From contig NZ_MLBF01000024.1 of NCBI RefSeq assembly GCF_001936615.1, positions 1-60,516 on the forward strand: 60,516 bases of DNA. Reading direction: 5' to 3'. A program made the position numbers and the translations under genes. Source of the stretch: Desulfosporosinus metallidurans (GTDB taxonomy: Bacteria; Bacillota; Desulfitobacteriia; Desulfitobacteriales; Desulfitobacteriaceae). Positions 9,554 to 18,658 of this stretch are shown in pieces. Below the pieces are notes generated by a model. The model had not been told where the DNA came from. It made no database searches and was given only the letters and a program-made list of their open reading frames with translations. Each line of letters opens with the position of its first letter. Position 1 is the first letter of the stretch.

Positions 9554-10015
9554 CTAAATATTTTTCTCGGGTCCATCTGCAGCGAAATTAAAGGCATCGT
9601 CATCATACGGAGACACTTCATTAGCTACTTCTAACTCAAAATGATTGATGGCTGCCCCAACAGCCCCAGCAAGAGCTAGCATCCGCAAACCCGGCTTCCT
9701 CCATATCGTATACGCCAGTGCCAATCCCAAAGGAGCTGAAACACTCAAAATCGTATTGTCATGCTTTTTAAGACTTATCTTAGTGTGGTTAAAGTCTACC
9801 AGGCCAGCTTTAACATTGTTCCAAATTCCCCGACCTCGCTCAGTAAAGTCCCAAGACTGCTCTTTCCCATCTTGAGCCTTTTCCAAATCGTCCAAAGCTC
9901 TCACGACATCACCATGTGCCAAATTTAAGGCCGTACGGGCTTCTTCATAACCTATACCCATGCGTTCGCGTAATACATCCAACTTTTCAAGTTCTGTCCA
10001 CAGCGCTTCACTCAA
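9554..10015 (-). CDS. DUF4342 protein (UBA-like helix bundle plus C-terminal membrane-proximal domain)
   Basis: About 153 residues from a TTG start at 10015, which follows AAGGAAGGG by about 7 nt and overlaps the recO stop codon. An ATG at 10060 would overlap recO by 53 nt. The first ~45 residues resemble the UBA/TS-N fold (LRERMGIGYEEARTALNLAHGDVVRALDDLE) seen in elongation factor Ts and related proteins. Residues about 65-130 match DUF4342, with a hydrophobic segment LSVSAPLGLALAYTIWRKPGLRMLALAG. Function is unknown. Coupling to recO suggests co-expression, not a shared role. Confidence 0.8.
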   Translation of the reverse strand: MSEALWTELEKLDVLRERMGIGYEEARTALNLAHGDVVRALDDLEKAQDGKEQSWDFTERGRGIWNNVKAGLVDFNHTKISLKKHDNTILSVSAPLGLALAYTIWRKPGLRMLALAGAVGAAINHFELEVANEVSPYDDDAFNFAADGPEKNI

Positions 10016-10793
10016 ATTTTTTCCCTTCCTTTCCGTCAATGTGTCGCCCAACATCATCACTAGTTATACTTCCCATTCTCCAAGATTTAAGCGGTCGCTC
10101 AAATTTATGTTCCAAGAAAAGCCGCAGAGTCTCCAGAATCTCTTCTTTCATCCAAGCATTCCAACGGAGACGGTCGATTTTAGTAATATCAGCTCGAATC
10201 AGTTGACGCATGAATGCCACACTACCAGCCCGAATCCAGCGTCCGGAATAGGTCTCCCGACAATTCCCACAAAGTGTACCACCAGCATCCGAACTAAAAA
10301 ATAAGCGATCTCCACTTATACTAACTCCACACTCTGCACATTCCCCTAAACGCGGTCGATATCCCAACAGCGTCATCAAACGCAAAGCGTACGTTACGAG
10401 GACAAGTGAAGCTTGAAACTGTTCCAGAAGAAATAAACAAGTCAAAGTAAGGGCAAAAAGTTCCCGATTAGGCTGTTCCGGAATCGTCGAAATGTCTAAA
10501 AGTTCCACAATACCCGTAGCGGCGAACGATCGATCAAGATCGTTCCATAAGTGCGGAAAACTTTCTTTAGCGCTGCACTGACTAACCGTATCCAAAGTCT
10601 TTCCCTTATAAATAAGAAAATCCCCATAGGTAAACAACTGAGCCCCAGCCCTTTGGCGGCTTTTGGGCTTGCGCACCCCTTTTGCCACAGCTTGAAGCTT
10701 CCCCATCTCACTGGAAAAAAGAGTGAGCACACGATCCGACTCCCCAAATTCCCGGCTACGGATCACTAACGCGTCCGCATGGTAAACGGCCAC
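10008..10793 (-). CDS. recO: DNA repair protein RecO
   Basis: 261 residues. An N-terminal OB-fold (ALVIRSREFGESDRVLTLFS) is followed by the helical domain and a four-cysteine zinc site (CAECGVSI and CGNC). RecO works with RecF/RecR to load RecA on SSB-coated single-stranded DNA and anneals strands. A GTG start is used. It belongs to the era-recO cluster of Firmicutes, here with deoC between era and recO. RecO is usually followed by glyQS; that order is kept with one extra gene. Confidence 0.96.
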   Translation of the reverse strand: MAVYHADALVIRSREFGESDRVLTLFSSEMGKLQAVAKGVRKPKSRQRAGAQLFTYGDFLIYKGKTLDTVSQCSAKESFPHLWNDLDRSFAATGIVELLDISTIPEQPNRELFALTLTCLFLLEQFQASLVLVTYALRLMTLLGYRPRLGECAECGVSISGDRLFFSSDAGGTLCGNCRETYSGRWIRAGSVAFMRQLIRADITKIDRLRWNAWMKEEILETLRLFLEHKFERPLKSWRMGSITSDDVGRHIDGKEGKKFE

Positions 10794-10831
10794 GCACTCA
10801 CCCTTTCTATTCTATGTAATCTATAATTTCG

Positions 10832-11488
10832 CTATACATTTGTGTCAGAAAGGACCGCACTCGTCCCCAGTCTCTCCGCCCCGGCCTCAACGAGCTCAAG
10901 AGCAAACTCCCTAGTCCTTATTCCGCCCGAAGCCTTAACCTTAACATTTTCTCCAACCCACGCTTTAAGATTGCGCACATCCTCAACAGTAGCTCCGCCT
11001 CCAGCAAAGCCAGTCGAGGTTTTAATATAATCCGCTCCCGAGCGTTTAACAATCTCCGCCACCGTTTTCTTCTCGGATTCCGTCAGCAAACAGGTCTCAA
11101 TAATAACCTTAATAATTAACCCACACCCATGAGCTGCTTCAACCACGCGAACAATATCTCGCTCAACGGCATCCCATTCTCCTGATTTCGCCCATCCAAT
11201 ATTTATAACCATATCTACTTCTTTACCGCCATGAGCCTTAACCATGAAAACTTCCATAACCTTAGCTTCCGTAAACGTCTCCCCTAACGGAAAACCCACT
11301 ACAGCAGCAACCCCAATTCCTGTCCCGTGCAAAATTTTAGCCGCCATTTGCACATAAGTTGGATTGACGCAAACAGTTGCAAATTTATGCTCTTGAGCCT
11401 GATGACAAAGTGCCACAATATCTTTTTCAGTTGCTTGAGGTTTTAGTAACGTGTGATCCGTCATTCCTGCAAGATTCATCTCACTCAC
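10832..11488 (-). CDS. deoC: Deoxyribose-phosphate aldolase
   Basis: 218 residues, a TIM-barrel class I aldolase that cleaves 2-deoxyribose-5-phosphate to acetaldehyde and glyceraldehyde-3-phosphate. MTDHTLLKPQAT, the Schiff-base lysine in ADYIKTSTGFAGGGAT and VKASGGIRTREFAL are the family signatures. It overlaps the era stop codon by 4 nt (GTG start within GGGGTGA), so it is translationally coupled. Together with cdd in the same cluster it makes a small deoxynucleoside salvage set. Confidence 0.96.
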   Translation of the reverse strand: MSEMNLAGMTDHTLLKPQATEKDIVALCHQAQEHKFATVCVNPTYVQMAAKILHGTGIGVAAVVGFPLGETFTEAKVMEVFMVKAHGGKEVDMVINIGWAKSGEWDAVERDIVRVVEAAHGCGLIIKVIIETCLLTESEKKTVAEIVKRSGADYIKTSTGFAGGGATVEDVRNLKAWVGENVKVKASGGIRTREFALELVEAGAERLGTSAVLSDTNV

Positions 11489-12408
11489 CCCTTTTCCTTT
11501 CCATACCCGTAATTACGTAAACTATCTACTCGGTTTCGCCAGTCCTTCTTAACCTTAACCCAAAGTTCCAAAAACACAGGACTACCTAGCAAAGCTTCAA
11601 TATCCTGCCGCGCCAAGCTGCCAATCTCCTTAAGTTGCTTGCCACCCGCACCGATGATGATCCCTTTCTGAGATTCGCGTTCAACCACGATCAGAGCCCG
11701 AACTTTAACCAACGTCTTTTTCTCTTCGACCTCTTCAATCACCACAGCAATCGAATGCGGAACCTCATCACGCGTCAACTGGAGAACCTTTTCGCGCACC
11801 AGTTCCGCCATAATAAACCGTTCTGGTTGATCAGTCACTTCATCTTCAGGATAATACATAGGTCCCTTGGAGAGGTGACCAAAAATAACGTTTAACAATT
11901 CATCCGTATTCTCCCCAGTTTTAGCAGAAATGGGGACAATGGCTTTAAAATCGGCCAGAGAAGAAAACTGCTGAATTTTACGCATCAACTGTTCCTTACT
12001 CAAAAGATCAACCTTATTCAAGACCAACACACACGGGGTTTTGGTCTGTTTAAGCATCTCGATAATAAACTCTTCGCCAGGGCCATATTCAGAGGACAGA
12101 TCCACCATATAAAGGATCATGTCAACTTCGCGCATGGATTCCTTAGCAGCCCCAACCATATATTCCCCTAACTTATGTTTAGGCTTATGTATTCCAGGGG
12201 TATCCAAGAAGATAATTTGTCCCCGTTCCTCCGTCAAGATACATTGAATGCGATTACGGGTCGTCTGAGGCTTATCGGACATAATAAGTACCTTTTGGCC
12301 TAATAAATGGTTAAGCAACGTCGATTTTCCGGCATTCGGCCTTCCGATTACAGAGACAAAACCTGAACGAAATTCATTTGTTTTTTTCGAAACCAACGCT
12401 GAAGTCAC
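11485..12408 (-). CDS. era: GTPase Era
   Basis: 307 residues. The GTPase domain has G1 GRPNAGKSTLLN, G3 DTPGIHKP and G4 NKVD, followed by a C-terminal KH RNA-binding domain with KGIIIGAGGKQLKEIG. Era binds 16S rRNA near the anti-Shine-Dalgarno end and is needed for 30S maturation and cell-cycle progression. It follows cdd as in Bacillus, after a 93-nt gap that holds no recognisable gene. Confidence 0.98.
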   Translation of the reverse strand: MTSALVSKKTNEFRSGFVSVIGRPNAGKSTLLNHLLGQKVLIMSDKPQTTRNRIQCILTEERGQIIFLDTPGIHKPKHKLGEYMVGAAKESMREVDMILYMVDLSSEYGPGEEFIIEMLKQTKTPCVLVLNKVDLLSKEQLMRKIQQFSSLADFKAIVPISAKTGENTDELLNVIFGHLSKGPMYYPEDEVTDQPERFIMAELVREKVLQLTRDEVPHSIAVVIEEVEEKKTLVKVRALIVVERESQKGIIIGAGGKQLKEIGSLARQDIEALLGSPVFLELWVKVKKDWRNRVDSLRNYGYGKEKG

Positions 12409-12501
12409 TTCCCTATCCTAAAACTTTAGTATTTTAATCTTCATAACATTACCATAACCCTAACTTATGGCGTCTATTCAACGCTTGTTCCTCTATTCGG
12501 T

Positions 12502-12957
12502 TTATAGATATTCGGGCCCAAACGCATCCGGTAACAACGTTTTCAAATTGGTCACCCGAGTTTCCCCCTGCCCATTAATTAAAATCACAGGGCAGTCCAC
12601 GGCAAACTCACGAATCACTTGCCGACATGCACCACAGGGTGAAGGAAACTCATCTGTCGGTACTGCAATGGCAATTCCCTTCAGTTTCCGTTCCCCTTGA
12701 GCCACAGCCTGAAAAATTGCATTTCTCTCGGCGCATACCGTCAAACCATAACTCGCATTCTCGACGTTACACCCGCTGTAGATCTTTCCAGATGAAAAAA
12801 GCACGGCAGCTCCAACCGGGTAATGGGAATACGGAACGTAAGCCTGTTGGTATGCCGCCTTAGCCAGATGGATCAGTTCTTGCTGGACCTCCACCTCGTT
12901 TTCCGACTCATGTACTGGCTCGATTATTTCTAACGCCTGAGCTTCATCCTGTTTCAA
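12502..12957 (-). CDS. cdd: Cytidine deaminase
   Basis: About 151 residues. The zinc-dependent deaminase motifs are CAERNAIF and PCGACRQV, and the N-terminal substrate part is YVPYSHYPVGAAV. It converts cytidine and deoxycytidine to uridine and deoxyuridine. The start is a TTG with AAAGGAG 8 nt upstream. This gives an acidic leader of about 25 residues before the conserved domain that most Cdd proteins lack. No internal start with a better ribosome site was seen, so the leader may be real. Confidence 0.93.
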   Translation of the reverse strand: MKQDEAQALEIIEPVHESENEVEVQQELIHLAKAAYQQAYVPYSHYPVGAAVLFSSGKIYSGCNVENASYGLTVCAERNAIFQAVAQGERKLKGIAIAVPTDEFPSPCGACRQVIREFAVDCPVILINGQGETRVTNLKTLLPDAFGPEYL

Positions 12958-13050
12958 ACACAAAACTCCTTTGTAAAGCTATTCCTATCGACTAATTAGC
13001 CTACTTGGATAGCGAAAACGTAAGGCCCTGGGGCTTTCCTGCCTAGAAGA

Positions 13051-13434
13051 TTAGAAGATCTGGTAAGCGAAACGATACAGCCGTGGAAAAAAGACAACCA
13101 ATCCTATAACAACAGCTTGAATTGCAGTTACCAAAACAGCGCCTGCAGCTACATCCTTAGCCATTCCCGCCAGAGGATGAAAATTCGGCTGCACCATGTC
13201 CACTACAATCTCGAGGGCGGTATTCATAACTTCCGCTCCTATAACACTTCCAATCGCCAAAATAAGAATCAACCATTCAAAACGCGAGACCTCGCTCCAC
13301 CAGGCAAAGAACAACACTATAATTCCAGCAAAAACATGGAACTGTAAATGCCCCTGCGTTTTCCAGGTGTAAAGCATCCCCCGCCAAGCTTGAGTTAAAC
13401 TGCGCCAAAACCCAGGTTTCTGATATCTCCCCAT
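13051..13434 (-). CDS. dgkA: Diacylglycerol/undecaprenol kinase family membrane protein
   Basis: 127 residues with three hydrophobic segments (about 33-50, 54-75 and 98-120). The family signature EVMNTALEIVVDMV is followed by AKDVAAGAVLV. In Gram-positive bacteria this family phosphorylates undecaprenol to recycle the cell-wall lipid carrier rather than diacylglycerol. Position between ybeY and cdd is the conserved Firmicute order. Confidence 0.93.
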   Translation of the reverse strand: MGRYQKPGFWRSLTQAWRGMLYTWKTQGHLQFHVFAGIIVLFFAWWSEVSRFEWLILILAIGSVIGAEVMNTALEIVVDMVQPNFHPLAGMAKDVAAGAVLVTAIQAVVIGLVVFFPRLYRFAYQIF

Positions 13435-13469
13435 GCTTTCCTCCGTTAATTACGCGAGAGTGTTCGAAG

Positions 13470-13985
13470 CTATATTCTCTCTAACCCCAATATAGCCATC
13501 ACCTCTTCTTCTTTACTGCGCATCTCTTGTTTATCGCTTTCCTCTTCATGATCGTAGCCTAATAAATGGAGCGTCCCATGAACAGCAAGGTAAACAATCT
13601 CCCGTTCAAAGGAATGTCCATAGTCACCTGCTTGCTCCCTTGCCCTTTCAACGGAAATAACGATATCTCCGAGCATTTCGTCTTCAAACTCCGAATCGGG
13701 TTCATCCGTTTCATCTTGTAAAGCAAACGAAAGAACATCCGTCGAGTGATCCACCCCTCGATAGTCTCGATTTAACTCATGAATGCGCTGGTCATCAACC
13801 AGCATCAGGCTCACTTCTGCTTCTTCCGGTCCACCTGACAGGTGAATGGCCTCTTTAATTGCCTGCTCCAATAAAACAGCGAGCGGCTCACGCCGTTCAA
13901 GTAAAATAGTATCTTCTTCCCAAGAAACGTCAAGGATCACGTACTTGCGGGTAAACCCATTCTTGTTTAAACAGAATAGGGCCAC
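13470..13985 (-). CDS. ybeY: Endoribonuclease YbeY
   Basis: 171 residues. The zinc site is [14 protein letters not shown] near residues 135-148, preceded by the conserved [13 protein letters not shown]. YbeY takes part in 16S rRNA 3'-end maturation and 70S ribosome quality control. An N-terminal stretch of about 15 residues before [10 protein letters not shown] is longer than usual, so the true start may be internal. It lies between pgpH and dgkA. Confidence 0.94.
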   Translation of the reverse strand: MALFCLNKNGFTRKYVILDVSWEEDTILLERREPLAVLLEQAIKEAIHLSGGPEEAEVSLMLVDDQRIHELNRDYRGVDHSTDVLSFALQDETDEPDSEFEDEMLGDIVISVERAREQAGDYGHSFEREIVYLAVHGTLHLLGYDHEEESDKQEMRSKEEEVMAILGLERI

Positions 13986-14029
13986 CCTTTCCTCCCTTCA
14001 AATTAAGAATCTCGAACATAAATAGCGAG

Positions 14030-16321
14030 TTAAGTTTCAACCTTATCGTTGTTCTCCAAATGTTTTACCACATGGTTCTCTGGGTCCTTTTCGTTTTCTG
14101 CTCCGATGATATTTTCATTGCTATCCTGTTTAATGGTCTCCCCTAAAGGTTTCTTAGGTGTTATACCATCTCCGGTTTCACGCATTACCGGCATCTCCGG
14201 ATACTCAACACGCGAATGGAAAATCCCACTCAGGACACGGACAAAAGCCATCGCGATCCGATCTAAATCTTGAAATGTCAGATCACATTGATCTAACTGC
14301 CCATCGTTTAACTTGTCCTTGATGATTTTGCGAACCAGTCCTTCGACACGTCCCGGTGTGGGTTGTTTCATGGACCGAACCGCTGCTTCCACATTGTCAG
14401 CCAACGTAACAAGTGCGGCCTCTTTGGTCTGAGGTCTTGGCCCTTCATAATGGAAGGCTTCTTCAGGGACCTCATCTTTTTCCTCACGTGCCTTATGATA
14501 AAAAAAGCTGACTAAGCCATCACCATGATGCTGCATAATAATATCTTGGATCTGCTGTGGAAGTTTGTTTTCCTTGGCCAGTTCTAAACCATCTTTGATG
14601 TGAGAGGTAATAATCAGTGAGCTAAGAGTCGGGGCAATCTTATCATGAGGGTTATCTTGAGTAAACTGATTCTCAATAAAAAAGTAGGGGCGTTTTAATT
14701 TTCCAATATCATGATACATAGCGGCAACTCGAACCAAGGTTGCATCCGCCTGAACGGCCTCTGCGGCGGCTTCTGCCAGATTACCGACCAAGATGCTATG
14801 GTGGTAAGTACCTGGTGCCTCCATTAATAAACGCTTCAGCAACGGGCGATTGGGGTTGGACAGTTCCAAAAGCCGAACGGAAGAAGTAATGCGAAATCCC
14901 GACTCAAACCAGTGCAAGGCCCCTACTGTTAAGAACGAAGATGCTACTCCGTTGACTATTCCCAGTACCAAACCAACCAACCAGACCATTAAGCGCATAC
15001 CGGTAGATAAGCCGATCGCACTGATCATCAAGACATTGACTGCTGAAACAAATAACCCGGCACGAGCCAAATCAGATCTCTGGCTTAAATGAGACACACT
15101 GTACACCCCGATGACCCCACCAAAAAGAGCTACTAAGCCTGTTTGTAGGCCGAAAGACGTAGAAAGAGTAGGGTCCACCATAACAGATACAAAAATTGCC
15201 AGAATCATTGAAACGAGTAAAGCAACATCCACATTAACTAAAATCGCAACCGTCATAGTGGCCCAAGCCACCGGAATGAGCATGCCTGACAAGGAGTCAA
15301 AGTCCATTCCACCAAGATTTAAGGCAATCACCCCACGTCCGATAACTAGAACCAAGATCATCGTCAGCCCAATCAAAACAAGCCGGTTGGTTAAGCGTAA
15401 AATATCCCGTTTATATTGAAACAAATACCCTAAGATCGTCCCGAGACCAATGACGACGATCAGGGCAATTCCGGACACCGCCTTCCAAGTATTGCGGCTA
15501 TTGATAAGCCCATAAGCAACCAAAACTCTGTAAACCTTTTCATCAACAATCTCACCGGCACCCACAATTTTCTGGTTTGCCTTGTATTGGAGTATATCCC
15601 GTTTCACCAGTGCGCGTGCAGCAGTACGCAATTTTGCCGTGGTGTCTTCGTCAATAATCAGAGTAGGCCGCGTCACTTCTTGGTCCACAAAAGCCACGTA
15701 GAAGGCCTTAAGATCATCATGCAGAACCGACTCATTAATATCTGTTTTCTCTTTTTCGCGCAGTGGTGCCACATCCGCGTCAGTCCGAGCCCCTGAAACC
15801 ACATTACGCGCTCTAGCTAAGATAATGTCGCCACCGATCTTTTCCTCCGCATTCAAAACGTCTGGAGAGGTCTTGAGTAGTGACGTTAACGTTCCCTGTG
15901 ATAACGCAGTAAATGGCTGCGTTTGTTTCAACTTCATGGCACGTGCACTGTCATCCCCCGTGGTCGCTGCAGCCTCTCGCAAGGCACTGAACGCTTTTCC
16001 TAGATCCTTGATTAGAACACTTAAATATTCGTCATCCGGTTTATACACCGGCTGAACGGCTTTTGCCGCAGCATCCTGGTCTTGAGTATATTTCTCCGAA
16101 TCCTCAATATCCTTATTCCAAGGCGCTGTAATAAGTTGGGGACTAGGTTCCCCTACTTCCAGATGTAATTTGGAAACAAACAGACTTGATGATAAAAGAA
16201 TTGTAAACAATAGAAAATACACCACCCCAACGACGGCACGCAGCCAAGTGGTGTGATGTCTGAGCCAATCCATGCGACTGGATAGCCTCCACCATAGTTC
16301 AGTAATTTTTCTGATCTTCAT
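14030..16321 (-). CDS. pgpH: 7TM-HD family cyclic-di-AMP phosphodiesterase (PgpH/YqfF type)
   Basis: About 763 residues from the ATG at 16321 (AAGGA 7 nt upstream); an upstream start would add 13. An N-terminal membrane helix is followed by an extracellular 7TMR-HDED region (to about 270), then seven hydrophobic segments (about 280-470). The C-terminal HD domain contains YHDIGKLKRPYFF and HHGDG, the metal ligands. In Listeria and Bacillus the enzyme degrades c-di-AMP. The asparagine-rich acidic C-terminal tail of about 50 residues is of low complexity. In most Firmicutes phoH is the next gene upstream; here yqfD is. Confidence 0.94.
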   Translation of the reverse strand: MKIRKITELWWRLSSRMDWLRHHTTWLRAVVGVVYFLLFTILLSSSLFVSKLHLEVGEPSPQLITAPWNKDIEDSEKYTQDQDAAAKAVQPVYKPDDEYLSVLIKDLGKAFSALREAAATTGDDSARAMKLKQTQPFTALSQGTLTSLLKTSPDVLNAEEKIGGDIILARARNVVSGARTDADVAPLREKEKTDINESVLHDDLKAFYVAFVDQEVTRPTLIIDEDTTAKLRTAARALVKRDILQYKANQKIVGAGEIVDEKVYRVLVAYGLINSRNTWKAVSGIALIVVIGLGTILGYLFQYKRDILRLTNRLVLIGLTMILVLVIGRGVIALNLGGMDFDSLSGMLIPVAWATMTVAILVNVDVALLVSMILAIFVSVMVDPTLSTSFGLQTGLVALFGGVIGVYSVSHLSQRSDLARAGLFVSAVNVLMISAIGLSTGMRLMVWLVGLVLGIVNGVASSFLTVGALHWFESGFRITSSVRLLELSNPNRPLLKRLLMEAPGTYHHSILVGNLAEAAAEAVQADATLVRVAAMYHDIGKLKRPYFFIENQFTQDNPHDKIAPTLSSLIITSHIKDGLELAKENKLPQQIQDIIMQHHGDGLVSFFYHKAREEKDEVPEEAFHYEGPRPQTKEAALVTLADNVEAAVRSMKQPTPGRVEGLVRKIIKDKLNDGQLDQCDLTFQDLDRIAMAFVRVLSGIFHSRVEYPEMPVMRETGDGITPKKPLGETIKQDSNENIIGAENEKDPENHVVKHLENNDKVET

Positions 16322-16393
16322 ACCTTCATCCTTACTTTTCAGTGCCCTACCTATTCCCACACTTCACCAGTCAAAATCATCGTCTTCGCTTAA

Positions 16394-17584
16394 TTAAGGA
16401 TTAGCGTATACTGCCAAATCCTCGTAGGTTTCCACCTCAACTCTAACCCGCTCGGCACCCGAATTACTTGGAAGAACCTTGACGTTTTCTTCCACAATCT
16501 GAACCATGGGTGTGATTTTACTCTGAACTTCAGTCCGAGCCGCCTGTTCAGCTAGTTGACGTGCTTCGACAACTGAACGTTCGAGGTGCACATTATGAAG
16601 CTCTTTATAGTTTACTCTTATAACTTCGACAGGGAAACTCCAATTCCTCCAGGGTTGCAAAAATGGACTTGTTACTTCTTTATTGGTTTGCTCAAACGGA
16701 GAATTCTGCGTTGTTACCATTATGACGCGGGAGCCAAATTTTATACCCCATCCCGTAGCAACTCTTCCACTTTCCTCAACTTTATCTTCAACCAAGAGGA
16801 TTTGTTTTTCTGCGCTATACCACACACGCCCACGAACAAATCCTCTAGCCACAGCATTATTAACAGCTGAATTCGGAGCAGTAGTTTTACTTGGAAGACT
16901 GGGGTTCAAGGCTTGAGTGATCAACACTTGCCCAGCCCGGACAGTTTCCCCTTCATGAACCTGAGGGTTTCCCTGTATCACCATAATCTCCTTGATGAGT
17001 CCAGCATGACTAGCGACGAGATTACCCGCTTCTTTAGGGATGGACGGACGGATTTTCTCTGAGATCTTAATCTTAATGTCTGTTCCATTACGTTCTATAC
17101 CAATCCAAGCCGCGTCCGGTAATTGTTCCTGAAGTGCTTTGGCAATCTGGTTCAAATCCAAGTTTTTGGAGTAGGCCCAAGTTTTAAGCCCTAGTTTCTC
17201 TGCCCGTTCCAAAACGTCAGAGGATATTACGTTACGATTTCCGGATACGGAAATTGAAAGGACAAGTTGGGATAATACGGTCAAGGCCATAGCAATTATG
17301 ACAAACCCTGTCAAAAGGCCTTTTCTACGCCACCAGCGTGCTGCAACAAACGGCCAGCCATATTTGGCCACAATATGGACTCGTGTATGGGTTTGCCTTG
17401 CCGCCCTTCGCAAACACCGAAAATCCGCAAGCTTAATCTGCGCCCGCATTCCACGTTCTGATTTTTGGGTATGATAAAGTACTACCCCGTCCTTTAAGGC
17501 CTGATTAAGAAAGCGCGGCAACTGATCTCCACGAGCAAGGAAAAAAATCCGCCCCTGCCAAAACACCCGCAACCATTCAAACAT
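16394..17584 (-). CDS. yqfD: Sporulation protein YqfD
   Basis: 396 residues with a transmembrane segment near 90-112 (LLTGFVIIAMALTVLSQLVL), followed by POTRA-like and beta-rich extracellular parts. The YqfD family is found only in endospore formers and is expressed in the mother cell; its molecular role is not settled. Its stop codon is 72 nt from the pgpH start, and its start abuts yqfC with 1 nt overlap. Placement next to yqfC supports the call. Confidence 0.92.
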   Translation of the reverse strand: MFEWLRVFWQGRIFFLARGDQLPRFLNQALKDGVVLYHTQKSERGMRAQIKLADFRCLRRAARQTHTRVHIVAKYGWPFVAARWWRRKGLLTGFVIIAMALTVLSQLVLSISVSGNRNVISSDVLERAEKLGLKTWAYSKNLDLNQIAKALQEQLPDAAWIGIERNGTDIKIKISEKIRPSIPKEAGNLVASHAGLIKEIMVIQGNPQVHEGETVRAGQVLITQALNPSLPSKTTAPNSAVNNAVARGFVRGRVWYSAEKQILLVEDKVEESGRVATGWGIKFGSRVIMVTTQNSPFEQTNKEVTSPFLQPWRNWSFPVEVIRVNYKELHNVHLERSVVEARQLAEQAARTEVQSKITPMVQIVEENVKVLPSNSGAERVRVEVETYEDLAVYANP

Positions 17585-17865
17585 TACTTAATCTCCCCTC
17601 CTTCAAAAGACAAGGACGATATTTCTCCTTCAATTCTTAGTTCCGTGGGTAAGAGAACCTTGAGCACAAGGCCCTTTCCTGCAAAACAAACGTCCCCTTC
17701 AGCCGTCTCCAACCGAATTTCTTTATCTGAGAAATTAACAATGCTCACATAATTTTCGACCAGAATTTGCAGCCGTCCAGTTATCGTAATTTTGGGACCT
17801 TCTCCAGCCACATCTGGCGGAAAATCCAAAATATCGCCGACACTTGTTTGAATCTTTTTAAACAT
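17584..17865 (-). CDS. yqfC: Sporulation protein YqfC
   Basis: 93 residues, the family length, mostly beta-strand (ITITGRLQILVENYVSIVNF). YqfC belongs to the YabP/YqfC family of sporulation proteins and is normally paired with YqfD, as here. It is the first gene of the yqfC-yqfD-pgpH-...-recO run. A promoter should lie within 17866-18130, but I could not identify one with confidence. Confidence 0.92.
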   Translation of the reverse strand: MFKKIQTSVGDILDFPPDVAGEGPKITITGRLQILVENYVSIVNFSDKEIRLETAEGDVCFAGKGLVLKVLLPTELRIEGEISSLSFEGGEIK

Positions 17866-17979
17866 GATAAAAGCCCCTCCCTTCTGTTTGATATTTATGA
17901 AGGGAAGAGCCAGAATAGTCCAAGCCTTTTATCTAATTGTTATTCGCGCCATCTTGAATCCAGTTCTTTACCGTTTGCT

Positions 17980-18069
17980 TCTCATGGTAAAGTTGGTTTG
18001 GTATGTGAGTCTGGAAAAGGAACCCAGTTTACAGTCCGCTTACCAAAACATAAAGATTGCTTGGCTTGA
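17980..18069 (+). pseudogene. Relic of a histidine-kinase ATPase domain C-terminus
   Basis: Thirty codons on the plus strand read SHGKVGLVCESGKGTQFTVR and then LPKHKD plus a stop codon. This matches the G2-box end of HATPase_c domains (pattern E-S-x-x-G-K-G-T-x-F-x-V-x-L-P). Nothing upstream in the same frame continues the kinase, and the strand is opposite to all neighbours, so it reads as the decayed tail of a lost sensor-kinase gene. It falls in the 327-nt gap between yqeY and yqfC. Confidence 0.6.
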
Positions 18070-18134
18070 GCCCTCCTCACGGACGAAGCCCTGTCTGTTA
18101 GCTTGTGCTTCCAAGTGGAAACGGGCGCACCTAC

Positions 18135-18170
18135 AAAAGGACCCAGTTACATAAGTAACTGGGTCCTTTT
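18135..18170. terminator. Bidirectional terminator after yqeY
   Basis: GGACCCAGTTAC and GTAACTGGGTCC form a perfect 12-bp stem around an ATAA loop, flanked by AAAA and TTTT. It ends the mtaB-HIT-rpsU-yqeY run on the minus strand and could also have served the lost plus-strand kinase gene. Confidence 0.9.
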
Positions 18171-18192
18171 AACTAATACCATTAAGTTTCCT

Positions 18193-18645
18193 TTATGCCC
18201 CGAGCATTTCCCGCACAATCAGATTGACAAGTTTGCCATCTGCACGGCCTTTTGTCTTAGGGGATAACGCCCCCATGACTTTCCCGAGATCTTTAGGGCC
18301 CTGAGCCCCAACTGTGGCGATGATCTCTTGAACGAGTTGGCGAATTTCCCCTTCGGAAAGCTGTTGAGGAAGGTAATCCATTAGAATGACCATTTCCCCT
18401 TCCAGAGCCTTTACCGTTTCGGGGCGATCCGCTTTTTTAAACTCTTCAAGCGCATCCCGACGCTGTTTCATTTCGCGTGCCAATACTTCGATAACTTGAT
18501 CATCGTTAAATTCAATTTTCTTATCAATCTCAGCATTTTTTATAGCAGCCCTGACCATTCGGATGACGGAAAGTCTTACCTTCCCCTCCTCTTTGGCCTT
18601 CATGGCAACCTTCATATCCTCAACGAGGCGATCTTTCAGGGTCAA
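18193..18645 (-). CDS. yqeY: GatB/YqeY domain protein
   Basis: 150 residues, the length of the free-standing YqeY family (MTLKDRLVEDMKVAMKAKEE; DYLPQQLSEGEI; ending LVNLIVREMLG). The fold matches the tail of GatB, which binds tRNA in the amidotransferase. The free protein has no settled function. It starts 14 nt after rpsU with a TTG codon, and rpsU-yqeY is a conserved pair in Firmicutes. Confidence 0.94.
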   Translation of the reverse strand: MTLKDRLVEDMKVAMKAKEEGKVRLSVIRMVRAAIKNAEIDKKIEFNDDQVIEVLAREMKQRRDALEEFKKADRPETVKALEGEMVILMDYLPQQLSEGEIRQLVQEIIATVGAQGPKDLGKVMGALSPKTKGRADGKLVNLIVREMLGA

Positions 18646-18658
18646 TTCGAGACACTCC

